Of a DNA stretch of 45,279 nucleotides, positions 37,057 to 45,279 are shown piece by piece. Within the stretch, counting starts at the first letter, position 1. Each line of letters opens with the position of its first letter. The position numbers and the translations under genes were made by a program. The DNA is from an uncultured Pelagibacteraceae bacterium (GTDB lineage Bacteria > Pseudomonadota > Alphaproteobacteria > Pelagibacterales > Pelagibacteraceae), in assembly GCA_902519375.1 (NCBI GenBank), contig CABYJS010000007.1, positions 1-45,279 of the forward strand. The letters run 5' to 3'. Below the pieces are notes generated by a model. It was not told the origin of the DNA and searched no databases. It saw nothing but the letters and a program-made list of their open reading frames with translations.

Positions 37057-37626
37057 TTATAAATAATTTATTACATCTGCAGGATTTGGTCTTTTTCTCT
37101 CTTTCGGCTCCTCTGTCTTATGTCCAATATAAATAAATCCAGAAATTTTATCAATTCCAACTCTTCCACCAAGATAAGTTAACATTGTGTCGTTATAAGA
37201 ATACCATTCAGTTAACCACTGTGCTGCATAACCTAATGATTGAGCACAAGATAATAAATTCATACATACTGCTCCTGAAGATAATTGCATTTCCCACAGT
37301 GGTATACTTGGATGATCAACTGGGGTTGATATCACTGCTATTACAGCCCCTGCTCTTTGAAGTCTTTTTGATTCAATCTCATGAAAATATTTATCTGAGT
37401 TAGGATTTTTTTTAATATATTCTTTGAAAATTATCTCTTTATCAATTATAGCTCGTTGTTTACCTTGAATTATAGCTAACTTCCAAGGATTTAAGGCACC
37501 ATGGTCAGGCACTCTAATACCAGCTTGAATAATTTGATTTAAAACACTTTCCTTAATTGGTTCAGGTGACATTTTTTTTGCCATAACTGATCGTCTTTTT
37601 AAATAAAAATCTTCACTTATGCTCAC
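37057..37626 (-). CDS. nitroreductase family FMN protein (YdjA-like)
   Basis: A 189-residue flavin reductase-fold protein. RRSVMAKKM near residue 11 binds the FMN phosphate, and APDHGALNPWK-type (here VPDHGALNPWKLAII) and the late SGFIYIGHKTEEPKERKRP match short nitroreductases such as YdjA. The physiological substrate is unknown. It lies 32 bp downstream of nrdB and just ahead of the IsdG-like gene. Confidence 0.88.
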   Translation of the reverse strand: MSISEDFYLKRRSVMAKKMSPEPIKESVLNQIIQAGIRVPDHGALNPWKLAIIQGKQRAIIDKEIIFKEYIKKNPNSDKYFHEIESKRLQRAGAVIAVISTPVDHPSIPLWEMQLSSGAVCMNLLSCAQSLGYAAQWLTEWYSYNDTMLTYLGGRVGIDKISGFIYIGHKTEEPKERKRPNPADVINYL

Positions 37627-37658
37627 GTAACTACTTTCTTCCGCATATGTGGTTTTTA

Positions 37659-38684
37659 TTAACTAAATGCTTCTACCCAAGATCCTTGTGTCGATGCCTT
37701 AGAATATTCTGTTGCACGACCTTCGAAGAAGTTCATGTGTTCAACAGCGTTCAACATGGTATCCAACCATCCAAGAGGATTTTTTTGGACATCATAAATG
37801 GGTTCTAAACCTAATTGAGTTAATCTTCTATTTCCAATAAATCTAATGTAATCTTTAACTTCTTGAGCTGTTAAACCTTCCATTGGACCCATTTCAAAAG
37901 CTAGATCGATAAATGCATCTTCATGTTCGATAATAGTTCTGCAAGCTTCATAAAGTTCTTTTTTTAGTTTTGCATTCCATATTTCTGGATTTTCTTTTAT
38001 GAATTCTTTAAAAATTCTTATCATTGAATTACAGTGAAGAGTTTCATCTCTAACAGACCAAGTAACTATTTGGCCCATACCTTTCATTTTGTTATGTCTA
38101 GGGAAGTTTAACAAAATTGCAAAACTTGCAAAAAGTTGAAGACCTTCAGTGAATGCACTGAAAACAGCAACTGTTTTAGCAATATCTTCTTTTGAACTCA
38201 TATCAAAATTTTGCATGTAGTCATATTTGTCTTTCATTTCTTTATATTTCATGAAAGCAGAATATTCAGATTCAGGCATTCCAATTGTATCAAGTAAATG
38301 TGAATAAGCAGCAATGTGAACCGTTTCCATTGAAGCGAAAGCTGTCATCATCATTAAAACTTCTGTTGGTTTAAAGACGGTTGTATAATGTCTTAAGTAA
38401 CAGTTACTAACCTCAACATCTGCTTGGGTAAAAAATCTAAATATTTGAGTTAATAAATTTTTCTCTGATTGAGTTAGATTCTTTTGCCAATCTCTAACAT
38501 CATCTCCTAATGGCACCTCTTCTGGTAGCCAATGAATTCTTTGTTGTGTTAACCATGCATCATAACACCATGGATATCTAAAGGGCTTATAGACTGGATT
38601 TTCAACTAATAAACCCATTTTTTTAGGTTGAATTATTTCTTTGCTTGGTGTTTTAATTTTTTCTGTTACTGACATGATAGACAC
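37659..38684 (-). CDS. nrdB: ribonucleotide reductase class Ia, beta subunit
   Basis: The radical-generating subunit, 341 residues. METVHIAAYSH carries a metal Glu, a metal His and, four residues on, the radical Tyr. The later EGLQLFASFA and RDETLHCNSM hold the remaining Glu and His ligands. The N-terminal 40 residues do not contain an ATP-cone. nrdA overlaps its start by 19 nt. The usual nrdAB order is kept. Confidence 0.95.
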   Translation of the reverse strand: MSIMSVTEKIKTPSKEIIQPKKMGLLVENPVYKPFRYPWCYDAWLTQQRIHWLPEEVPLGDDVRDWQKNLTQSEKNLLTQIFRFFTQADVEVSNCYLRHYTTVFKPTEVLMMMTAFASMETVHIAAYSHLLDTIGMPESEYSAFMKYKEMKDKYDYMQNFDMSSKEDIAKTVAVFSAFTEGLQLFASFAILLNFPRHNKMKGMGQIVTWSVRDETLHCNSMIRIFKEFIKENPEIWNAKLKKELYEACRTIIEHEDAFIDLAFEMGPMEGLTAQEVKDYIRFIGNRRLTQLGLEPIYDVQKNPLGWLDTMLNAVEHMNFFEGRATEYSKASTQGSWVEAFS

Positions 38685-40606
38685 TCCTCGTATTCTGGTT
38701 CTTCGGTTGATTGTTTATTTTTAGATTTATATACATTGGCTGTAACATCTGTTGATTTAGCATCATTAATATTTTCAGCCCTTTGAATTGATTTTGATCT
38801 ACAGTAATAAAGGCTTTTTAAGCCTTTTTTCCAAGCGTCAAAATGAATTCTATGTAATTCTTTTTTATGAACATCTGCGGGTAAAAACAAGTTAACTGAT
38901 TGAGCTTGAGAGATAAATGGTGTTCGATCTCCACTTAATTCAATAATCCATTTTTGGTTCAACTCAAATGCAGTTTTAAAAACGTCTTTTTCTAAATCTG
39001 TTAAAAAATCTAAATGAGAAACAGATCCTTGATTGGTTGTTATTGTTGACCAAGTTTCATCATCATTTTTACCATGACCATCTAAGATTTCTTCTAAGTA
39101 TCTATTTCTAACATTAAAGGATCCTGACAAAGTTTTATGCGTATAACTATTCGCAGCTATTGGCTCAACTCCAGGTGATGCTCCTCCACAAATAATTGAA
39201 ATAGAAGCTGTTGGAGCAATTGCTGTTTTGTTAGAAAATCTTTCTTGATAACCATAGTCTGCTGCATCTGGACAAGCTCCTCTTTCTTCAGCCAAATCTT
39301 TAGATGCTTTATTTACTTGTTCGTCAATTTGTTTGAATATCTTTTTATTCCATGATTTTGCCATTACAGACTCAAGAGGAATTCTATTTTTTTGTAAAAA
39401 GGAGTGGAAACCCATTACTCCCAAGCCAACACTTCTCTCTCTTTCAGCTGAATATTTTGCATCCTTAAATTGATCAGGAGCTTTATTGATAAAATCAGAC
39501 AAAACATTATCTAAAAATCTCATAACATCATTAATCATATTAGGATCATCTTTCCACTCGTCATACTTTTCTAAATTTAATGAAGATAAACAACAAACTG
39601 CTGTTCTATCTCTTCCATCTTTATCAATTCCCGTAGGTAAAGTTATTTCGCTACATAGGTTAGAAGTTTTAACTGTTAAGTTTGCAAGTTTATGATGTTG
39701 AGGAATTAATCTGTTAACAGTATCAATATAAATAATGTAAGGTTCTCCAGTTTCAATTCTTGCAGTTAATAATCTTATCCATAGATTTCTTGCTGAAATA
39801 GTTTGTTGAACTGTACCGTCTGCAGGACTTTTTAATGCCCATTGTTCATCATTTTCAACAGCTCGCATAAAAGAATCTGAAACTAAAACACCATGATGTA
39901 AATTTAATGCTTTTCTGTTTGGATCTCCTCCTGTTGGTCTTCTCATTTCAATAAATTCTTCTATTTCTGGATGATCAACTGGAAGGTAACACGCAGCAGA
40001 ACCTCTTCTCAAAGACCCTTGGCTAATTGCCATTGTTAATGAGTCCATTACTTTAATAAAAGGAATGATCCCAGAAGTTTTTCCAACTTTACCAATTTTT
40101 TCTCCAATAGATCTTAAGTTACCCCAGTAACTTCCAATACCGCCACCTTTTGCTGCTAACCAAACATTTTCACTCCATAAGTCTAAAATGCCACCTAAGC
40201 TGTCAGAAGCTTCATTCAAAAAACATGAAATGGGTAATCCTCTTTTGGTTCCACCATTTGACAAAACTGGTGTTGCAGGCATGAACCATAAATTGCTTAT
40301 ATAATTATAAATTCTTTGAGCATGTAAATTGTCGTCTGCATATGAGCTCGCTACTCTAGCAAACAAATCTTGAAAAGATTCGTTGTGACCAAGGTATCTA
40401 TCTTTTAAAGTTGCCTTACCAAAATCAGTTAAGTTGACATCTCTTGAACGATCAATTTTTATAATTATGCCTCTGTCATTTTGAAAGAGTTCGGTCTCAT
40501 TGTTAAGTGAGAATAAATCGGGTCTATTGGCTTTCGGAACCTCCTTCACAATAGGGCTATATTCAGAGACAGCTTTCTTTAATGCTTGAGATAGTATTTT
40601 GTTCAT
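38666..40606 (-). CDS. nrdA: ribonucleotide reductase class Ia, alpha subunit
   Basis: Reduces ribonucleoside diphosphates. The 646-residue protein has MPATPVLSNGG, SNLCSEITLP (active-site Cys and Glu), CCLSSLNL, TAIAPTASIS and the C-terminal redox pair ECLSCQ. It is shorter than E. coli NrdA and shows no N-terminal ATP-cone; the catalytic barrel begins about 30 residues after the N-terminal tail. NrdR-like boxes lie upstream. It overlaps nrdB by 19 nt. Confidence 0.94.
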   Translation of the reverse strand: MNKILSQALKKAVSEYSPIVKEVPKANRPDLFSLNNETELFQNDRGIIIKIDRSRDVNLTDFGKATLKDRYLGHNESFQDLFARVASSYADDNLHAQRIYNYISNLWFMPATPVLSNGGTKRGLPISCFLNEASDSLGGILDLWSENVWLAAKGGGIGSYWGNLRSIGEKIGKVGKTSGIIPFIKVMDSLTMAISQGSLRRGSAACYLPVDHPEIEEFIEMRRPTGGDPNRKALNLHHGVLVSDSFMRAVENDEQWALKSPADGTVQQTISARNLWIRLLTARIETGEPYIIYIDTVNRLIPQHHKLANLTVKTSNLCSEITLPTGIDKDGRDRTAVCCLSSLNLEKYDEWKDDPNMINDVMRFLDNVLSDFINKAPDQFKDAKYSAERERSVGLGVMGFHSFLQKNRIPLESVMAKSWNKKIFKQIDEQVNKASKDLAEERGACPDAADYGYQERFSNKTAIAPTASISIICGGASPGVEPIAANSYTHKTLSGSFNVRNRYLEEILDGHGKNDDETWSTITTNQGSVSHLDFLTDLEKDVFKTAFELNQKWIIELSGDRTPFISQAQSVNLFLPADVHKKELHRIHFDAWKKGLKSLYYCRSKSIQRAENINDAKSTDVTANVYKSKNKQSTEEPEYEECLSCQ

Positions 40607-40639
40607 AAATTAGTATTATATTATGTTGTTTAGGCGAAA

Positions 40640-40687
40640 ACAACTACATGTTGTATGCGCTTTTAGTTAATACACCATATAAACAAC
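40640..40687 (-). promoter_or_regulatory. candidate tandem NrdR boxes upstream of nrdA
   Basis: Two 16-nt partly palindromic sites begin 32 bp apart, about three helical turns. The first (40640-40655) has ACAAC and GTTGT arms. The second (40672-40687) reads on the minus strand with a TATATGGTGT-like half. Tandem boxes about 31-32 bp apart upstream of nrd genes are typical of NrdR control. Matches are imperfect. Confidence 0.45.
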
Positions 40688-40764
40688 AAATCAATAGAAC
40701 ATTTATAGAACACTGAAAAAAAAAATCAATAAAAAAATCAAAAAAAAGGTAAGTAATTAACAAA

Positions 40765-42219
40765 ATGTCAGAAATTTTAAAAATAGATCCTTATGGTTTC
40801 AGAGAATATGATGCTCGATGGTTATACGAAAAAGACATTAATAAACTAGGAATCACGAATCTAGGTAGAGGATTGGGTACTCAGATTGTAAAGCATACAA
40901 AGAATAACAATCCAAGAGTAATAGTAGGTCATGATTATAGATCGTATAGTGAGGAAATTAAGGCTGCTCTTAAGGAAGGTCTAATTTCAACTGGATGTTT
41001 CGTAGAAGATATAGGTTTATCTTTATCACCAATGGTTTACTTCGCACAATTCAGTTTAAATGCTGATGCAGTTGCAATGGTTACGGCAAGCCATAATGAA
41101 AATGGGTGGACAGGAGTAAAAATGGGTATTCAAAAAGGTCTAACACATGCTCCAGATGAAATGAAAGAATTAAAAGATATCACCATAAATAAAAAATTTA
41201 TAACTGGAAAAGGAAATGAAAAAATAATCAAAAACTTTGATAAGATTTATAAAAAAGATCTAATAGATAAAAATAAAATTAAAAAAAATATTAAGGCCAT
41301 TGTTGCATGTGGCAACGGTACAGCAGGTATTTTTGCACCAGACATTTTAAGAGGAATAGGATGTGAGGTAATTGAATTAGACTGTAAGCTTGATTGGACA
41401 TTTCCAAAATATAATCCCAATCCAGAGGATCTTGAAATGTTACATGCTATTGCTAAATCTGTAAAAGAAAATAACGCAGATATTGGTTTTGGATTTGATG
41501 GAGATGGAGATAGATGTGGTGTTATTGACAATAAAGGCAACGAAATATTTTCAGATAAAATAGGCTTAATAATAGCAAGAAACTTATCATCTAACTACAA
41601 AGGTTCTAAATTTGTAGTAGATGTAAAGTCAACAGGCCTTTACTCAAATGATAAAATTCTTTTAGAAAATGATTGTAAAACCATATATTGGAAAACAGGA
41701 CATTCACATATCAAAAGAAAAGTTAATAACGAAAAAGCTCTAGCAGGCTTTGAAAAGAGTGGTCATTTCTTTTTTAATCAACCATTAGGTTATGGTTATG
41801 ATGATGGAGTTAATTCAGCAATTCAAGTTTGTCATTTGCTCGATAATCAAAATAAAAAGATGAGTGAAATAATTAAAGAATTACCTAACACATATCAATC
41901 CCCCACTATGGCTCCTTTTTGTAAAGATGAAGAAAAATACCAAGTGGTAGAAGAGATAGTTAATCAAATTACAGAAATTAAAGATAATAAAACTAAAGTT
42001 GATGGACAAGATATTAAAGAAGTATTAACAGTAAATGGTATAAGATTTTCATTTGAAGATGGCTCATGGGGATTAATTAGAGCATCCTCTAACAAACCTT
42101 CATTAGTTGTGGTGACAGAAAGTCCAAAATCTAACGAGAGAAAGAAAAAGATATTTGAATTTATTGATAGCCTTCTTCAGAAGACTGGTAAAGTTGGTGA
42201 ATATGACCAAAAAATATAA
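40765..42219 (+). CDS. phosphomannomutase/phosphoglucomutase
   Basis: A 484-residue alpha-D-phosphohexomutase. The phosphoserine loop is TASHNENG (Ser109), the magnesium loop GFGFDGDGDRCG, the sugar-binding GFEKSGHFFF, and the phosphate-binding RASSNKPSL is near the C-terminus. It interconverts mannose or glucose 6- and 1-phosphates for sugar nucleotide synthesis, likely feeding the glycan and glucosylglycerate genes in this window. It is divergent from nrdA, with 158 bp between. Confidence 0.9.
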   Translation: MSEILKIDPYGFREYDARWLYEKDINKLGITNLGRGLGTQIVKHTKNNNPRVIVGHDYRSYSEEIKAALKEGLISTGCFVEDIGLSLSPMVYFAQFSLNADAVAMVTASHNENGWTGVKMGIQKGLTHAPDEMKELKDITINKKFITGKGNEKIIKNFDKIYKKDLIDKNKIKKNIKAIVACGNGTAGIFAPDILRGIGCEVIELDCKLDWTFPKYNPNPEDLEMLHAIAKSVKENNADIGFGFDGDGDRCGVIDNKGNEIFSDKIGLIIARNLSSNYKGSKFVVDVKSTGLYSNDKILLENDCKTIYWKTGHSHIKRKVNNEKALAGFEKSGHFFFNQPLGYGYDDGVNSAIQVCHLLDNQNKKMSEIIKELPNTYQSPTMAPFCKDEEKYQVVEEIVNQITEIKDNKTKVDGQDIKEVLTVNGIRFSFEDGSWGLIRASSNKPSLVVVTESPKSNERKKKIFEFIDSLLQKTGKVGEYDQKI

Positions 42220-42246
42220 TTTATCTTAATTAATTATTTTTTATCT

Positions 42247-44031
42247 TTATGAATTTAAAGAAGTTTGTTTCCTCATATCGTCTTTATTAATTCCAGCAAC
42301 TTTGACTGGCTTTTTCATAGCATCTCTTCTAAAGGGTTCTCCAAGCTCTTGATTTAGAATTACCTCAATAAATGTTGTAATTCCTTTCTTTTGATCCTCA
42401 CAAGATTTCTTAATAGCAGCAGTAGTTTCTTCCATTGATTTAACAGTGACACCTTTTAACCCACATGCATCAGCTACTTTTGCATAACTTAATTCTGGAT
42501 CAAGCTCTGTTCCAATAAAATTATTATCAAACCATAAAGTTGTATTTCTTTTTTCTGCTCCCCACTGGTAATTTCTAAATATAACCATTGTTATTGCTGG
42601 CCATTCCTCCCTAGCGCACGAACTCATTTCATTCATACTTATTCCAAATGCACCATCACCCGCAAAACCAATAACTGGAGTATCTGGACATCCAATTTTT
42701 GCTCCTAGGATTGATGGGAAACCATAACCACAAGGACCAAATAAACCTGGGGCCAAATATTTTCTTCCCTTTTCAAAAGTTGGGTATGCATTTCCAATTG
42801 CACAATTGTTTCCAATGTCACTTGAAATAATTACATCATCAGGCATGCCAGCTTGAATTGCTCTCCAAGCTTGTCTTGGTGACATTCTATCAGCATCTCT
42901 TTCTCTTGCCTCTTTGTTCCAAACTGTACCTTCATCGTCTTCTTCATGGTCTAAACTTGAAAGTTTTTGTAACCATGCAGATTTTGTTTGATGAATTAAA
43001 TCTTTTCTTGTTTGTCTATCAGTGTCACCAGCGTTTGATGAAAGTTTAGCTAAAATTTGTTCTGCAACTAATTTTGCATCACCACTAATACCAACAGTTA
43101 CTTTTTTAGTTAAACCAATTCTATCTGGGTTAATATCAACCTGAATGATACTTGCATTCTTTGGCCAATAATCAATTCCATAACCTGGCAAAGTTGAAAA
43201 AGGGTTTAGTCTTGTACCTAAAGCTAATACAACATCAGCTTTCGAAATTAATTCCATAGCAGCTTTTGATCCATTATAACCTAATGGTCCAACAGCAAGT
43301 GGATGACTTCCCGGAAAACTATCATTATGTTGATAACCTGAGCAAACTGGTGAATCTAATTTTTCTGCAAGTTTTTTTGTTTCTTCAATCGCTCCACCAA
43401 TAACAACACCTGCTCCAGACAAAATAACTGGAAATTTTGCTTTTGACAAAAGATTTGCTGCATTAGTAATTGCTTCTGCTCCACCACCTTGTCTTTCTAA
43501 TCTTACAATCGGTGGTAAATCAATATCAATTACTTGTGTCCAATAATCCCTTGGCACATTTATCTGAGCTGGTGCAGATCCTCTAATTGCTTTTTCAATA
43601 ACTCTATTTAAAACTTCAGCCATTCTTGAAGGATCCCTAACCTCCTCTTGATAACAAACCATATCTTTGAATAAATTTAGTTGTTCAACTTCTTGAAAAC
43701 CACCTTGTCCCATAGTTTTGTTTGCTGCTTGAGGAGTTACTAATAATAAAGGTGTGTGGTTCCAATAAGCGGTCTTAATTGGAGTTACTAAACCAGTAAC
43801 ACCTGGTCCATTTTGAGCAATAACCATAGACATTTTTCCTGTAGATCTTGTGTATCCGTCAGCAATCAATCCACCATTTGTTTCATGAGCAACATCCCAA
43901 AAAGTTATTCCAGCGTCTGGAAATATATCTGAAATTGGCATGAAAGCTGATCCTATAATTCCAAAAGCATGTTCAATACCGTGCATTTGTAAAACTTTTA
44001 CAAAAGCTTCTTCTGTTGTCATTTTTGTCAT
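42247..44031 (-). CDS. xsc: sulfoacetaldehyde acetyltransferase
   Basis: A thiamine diphosphate enzyme of 594 residues that turns sulfoacetaldehyde plus phosphate into acetyl phosphate and sulfite. Glu50 (HETNGGLIADGY) is the TPP-activating residue, and GDGAFGISMNEMSSC and FRNYQWGAEKRN form the TPP/magnesium site. MTKMTTEEAFVKVLQMHGI and NHTPLLLVTPQAANKTMGQGG are typical of Xsc rather than acetolactate synthase. It faces suyA across 112 bp, and its end lies 27 bp from the convergent mutase. Confidence 0.92.
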   Translation of the reverse strand: MTKMTTEEAFVKVLQMHGIEHAFGIIGSAFMPISDIFPDAGITFWDVAHETNGGLIADGYTRSTGKMSMVIAQNGPGVTGLVTPIKTAYWNHTPLLLVTPQAANKTMGQGGFQEVEQLNLFKDMVCYQEEVRDPSRMAEVLNRVIEKAIRGSAPAQINVPRDYWTQVIDIDLPPIVRLERQGGGAEAITNAANLLSKAKFPVILSGAGVVIGGAIEETKKLAEKLDSPVCSGYQHNDSFPGSHPLAVGPLGYNGSKAAMELISKADVVLALGTRLNPFSTLPGYGIDYWPKNASIIQVDINPDRIGLTKKVTVGISGDAKLVAEQILAKLSSNAGDTDRQTRKDLIHQTKSAWLQKLSSLDHEEDDEGTVWNKEARERDADRMSPRQAWRAIQAGMPDDVIISSDIGNNCAIGNAYPTFEKGRKYLAPGLFGPCGYGFPSILGAKIGCPDTPVIGFAGDGAFGISMNEMSSCAREEWPAITMVIFRNYQWGAEKRNTTLWFDNNFIGTELDPELSYAKVADACGLKGVTVKSMEETTAAIKKSCEDQKKGITTFIEVILNQELGEPFRRDAMKKPVKVAGINKDDMRKQTSLNS

Positions 44032-44071
44032 TAATAGAACCTTTCTAAACTAGTAAATTATGTAATTTTTT

Positions 44072-44092
44072 AAAAATTAATTGTTAATTTTT
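44072..44092. promoter_or_regulatory. perfect inverted repeat in the xsc-suyA divergent region, candidate operator
   Basis: AAAAATTAA (44072-44080) and TTAATTTTT (44084-44092) pair over 9 bp with a TTG centre. The site lies about 40 nt from the xsc start and 51 nt from the suyA start. It could bind a regulator of sulfonate genes. The AT-rich arms mean chance remains possible. Confidence 0.4.
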
Positions 44093-44143
44093 GCGATTAA
44101 TATATAAGTTTTTCAAAATTTCAAACTAACAATTCGACACTAT

Positions 44144-44428
44144 ATGACAACAGATATCATAATTCACGACAAAAAAGATAATGTAGGTGTTGTTGTTATA
44201 GAAAAAACTTCTTCAAAACAAGACTGCAATTGCTGGATTATGGAAGATGACAGCTCTGCAAATATTCAATCTGTAGATGAAATTCCATTAGGCCATAAAA
44301 TTGCTATGATAGATCTAAAAGAAGGTGATACGATTATCAAATATGGACACGATATAGGTAAAGTCGTTAAATCGATTAAAAAAGGTGAGCACGTACATGT
44401 TCATAATGTAAAAACAAAAAAGTGGTAA
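44144..44428 (+). CDS. suyA: (2R)-sulfolactate sulfo-lyase, small subunit (SAF domain)
   Basis: A 94-residue SAF-domain protein of the UxaA/altronate dehydratase small-domain type. [25 protein letters not shown] and [20 protein letters not shown] are the family's features. With the adjacent large subunit it forms SuyAB, which splits sulfolactate to pyruvate and sulfite. The 1-nt gap to suyB implies coupled translation. On its own it could be any UxaA-type small subunit; the neighbour and xsc decide it. Confidence 0.87.
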   Translation: MTTDIIIHDKKDNVGVVVIEKTSSKQDCNCWIMEDDSSANIQSVDEIPLGHKIAMIDLKEGDTIIKYGHDIGKVVKSIKKGEHVHVHNVKTKKW

Positions 44429-44429
44429 T

Positions 44430-45279
44430 ATGGAAATTCCAAAAAGTTTTTTAGGTTATAAAAGAGAAAATGGAAGAGCTGGTACAAGAAATCATGTAAT
44501 AATTCTCCCAGTTGATGATATATCAAATGCTTGTGCAGAGTCTGTTGCGAATAATATTAAAGGGACTATTGCATTACCCCACTCATATGGAAGATTACAA
44601 TTTGGTGCAGATTTAGAGTTACATTTTAGAACCATGATTGGAACTGGGAGTAATCCAAATGTTGCTGCAGTAATTGTAATTGGTATTGAGCCTAAATGGA
44701 CAAAAAGAATTGTTGATGGAATTGCAAAAACTGGGAAGCCTGTAGAGGGTTTTCATATTGAAAGAACGGGTGACATTGGCACTGTAATGAAAGCATCGAA
44801 AAAAGCTCAAGAATTTGTCATGTGGGCGTCTGAAAAACAAAGAGAAGAGTGTCCTATGAGTGATTTATGGATTTCAGTTAAATGTGGAGAGTCTGATACT
44901 ACATCAGGATTAGCATCTAATCCTACTGTTGGAAACCTTATGGATAAACTTGAACCAATGGGTGTTCACTTATGTTTTGGGGAAACTTCTGAACTTACAG
45001 GTGCGGAAAAAGTTTGTGCAACAAGAGGAGCCACAAAAGAAGCCTCAGATAAATTTATGAAAACTTGGAGTGAGTATAACAACTTTATTTTAAAAGAAGC
45101 TACGGATGATCTCTCAGAAAGCCAACCAACTGCAGGTAATATAGCGGGTGGTCTAACGACTATTGAAGAAAAAGCTTTCGGTAATTTTCAAAAAATTGGA
45201 AATTGCAAATTTGTAGATGTTCTTGAACCGGCAGAGGAACCTAAAAAAGGGAAAGGTTTATATTTTATGGATACTTCTT
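44430..45279 (+). CDS. suyB: (2R)-sulfolactate sulfo-lyase, large subunit (3'-truncated by the window edge)
   Basis: The frame opens at ATG 44430 and is still open at the end, giving 283 residues of an expected roughly 390. [20 protein letters not shown] at the N-terminus, [32 protein letters not shown] and [19 protein letters not shown] are the D-galactarate dehydratase/altronate hydrolase-family patterns, in the SuyB form. The Cys in KCGESDTT is probably a cluster or active-site residue. Only the last quarter is missing. The identity is strong because it pairs with the SAF subunit and xsc. Confidence 0.88.
   Translation, partial: MEIPKSFLGYKRENGRAGTRNHVIILPVDDISNACAESVANNIKGTIALPHSYGRLQFGADLELHFRTMIGTGSNPNVAAVIVIGIEPKWTKRIVDGIAKTGKPVEGFHIERTGDIGTVMKASKKAQEFVMWASEKQREECPMSDLWISVKCGESDTTSGLASNPTVGNLMDKLEPMGVHLCFGETSELTGAEKVCATRGATKEASDKFMKTWSEYNNFILKEATDDLSESQPTAGNIAGGLTTIEEKAFGNFQKIGNCKFVDVLEPAEEPKKGKGLYFMDTS

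Noticed and set aside
42220..42246. Possible bidirectional terminator between the mutase and xsc
   Set aside because: Only a short TTAATTAA-type palindrome and a T run; no GC-containing stem.
44619..44840. 73-residue ORF on the minus strand inside suyB
   Set aside because: suyB is open through the whole region with strong family motifs, so this is a shadow.
1..45279. CRISPR array, rRNA, transposase, integrase or toxin-antitoxin pair
   Set aside because: No regularly spaced repeats, rRNA segments or matching protein motifs were seen on either strand.

Overview
The window is AT-rich, very compact alphaproteobacterial DNA that looks like SAR11 (Pelagibacterales). Signs of this are poly-A/poly-T-rich genes, intergenic gaps of mostly 0-50 bp, many 1-8 nt gene overlaps, the order purB-purC-purS-purQ-purL-bolA-grxD, and a marine metabolic content: glucosylglycerate osmolyte genes, a methylcitrate cluster, and xsc/suyAB sulfonate genes. 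The taxonomic call rests on gene content and style, not on a marker search.

Layout. Positions 1-1700 hold a small unknown ORF, a small lipoprotein, a 3' fragment of a tRNA-Thr (a likely attachment-site scar), nadK and an intact tRNA-Leu(UAA) directly upstream of nadK. Positions 1700-7600 are an accessory surface-glycan region. It has a three-domain epimerase-cupin-methyltransferase gene split in two by a frameshift at an A9 tract, two family 2 glycosyltransferases, a radical SAM/SPASM protein and two tiny membrane ORFs. Positions 7700-11480 are a three-gene plus-strand cluster for making and phosphorolysing glucosylglycerate. Positions 11466-13325 on the minus strand hold a gamma-glutamylcyclotransferase-like gene, a methyltransferase and a short cinA.

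Positions 13346-20574 form one tightly packed plus-strand run: sfsA, map, five purine genes, bolA and grxD. It starts at a candidate leaderless promoter shared with cinA. Positions 20571-31096 form a long minus-strand run: an N-terminally truncated glmU, glmS, an fkbM-type methyltransferase, aroG (class II), nadE, cysS, cimA, trmJ, rpsD and another methyltransferase. Positions 31168-35428 on the plus strand hold gph and prpD-prpB-prpC. Positions 35429-40606 on the minus strand run nrdA-nrdB-nitroreductase-IsdG-like monooxygenase-small ORF-DUF4149 protein-methyltransferase, with a candidate NrdR box pair upstream. Positions 40765-42219 hold a phosphomannomutase/phosphoglucomutase. The right end holds xsc, divergent from suyA-suyB; suyB runs off the window. 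A perfect 9-bp inverted repeat sits midway between xsc and suyA.

The most notable items are the frameshifted triple fusion, the tRNA-Thr scar, the glmU that keeps only its acetyltransferase half, the combined glucosylglycerate synthesis/phosphorolysis cluster, the radical SAM/glycosyltransferase locus with unannotated micro-ORFs, and the paired C2/C3 sulfonate genes sharing a palindromic control region. I saw no rRNA, CRISPR array, transposase or integrase. No stretch longer than about 300 bases lacks a gene.
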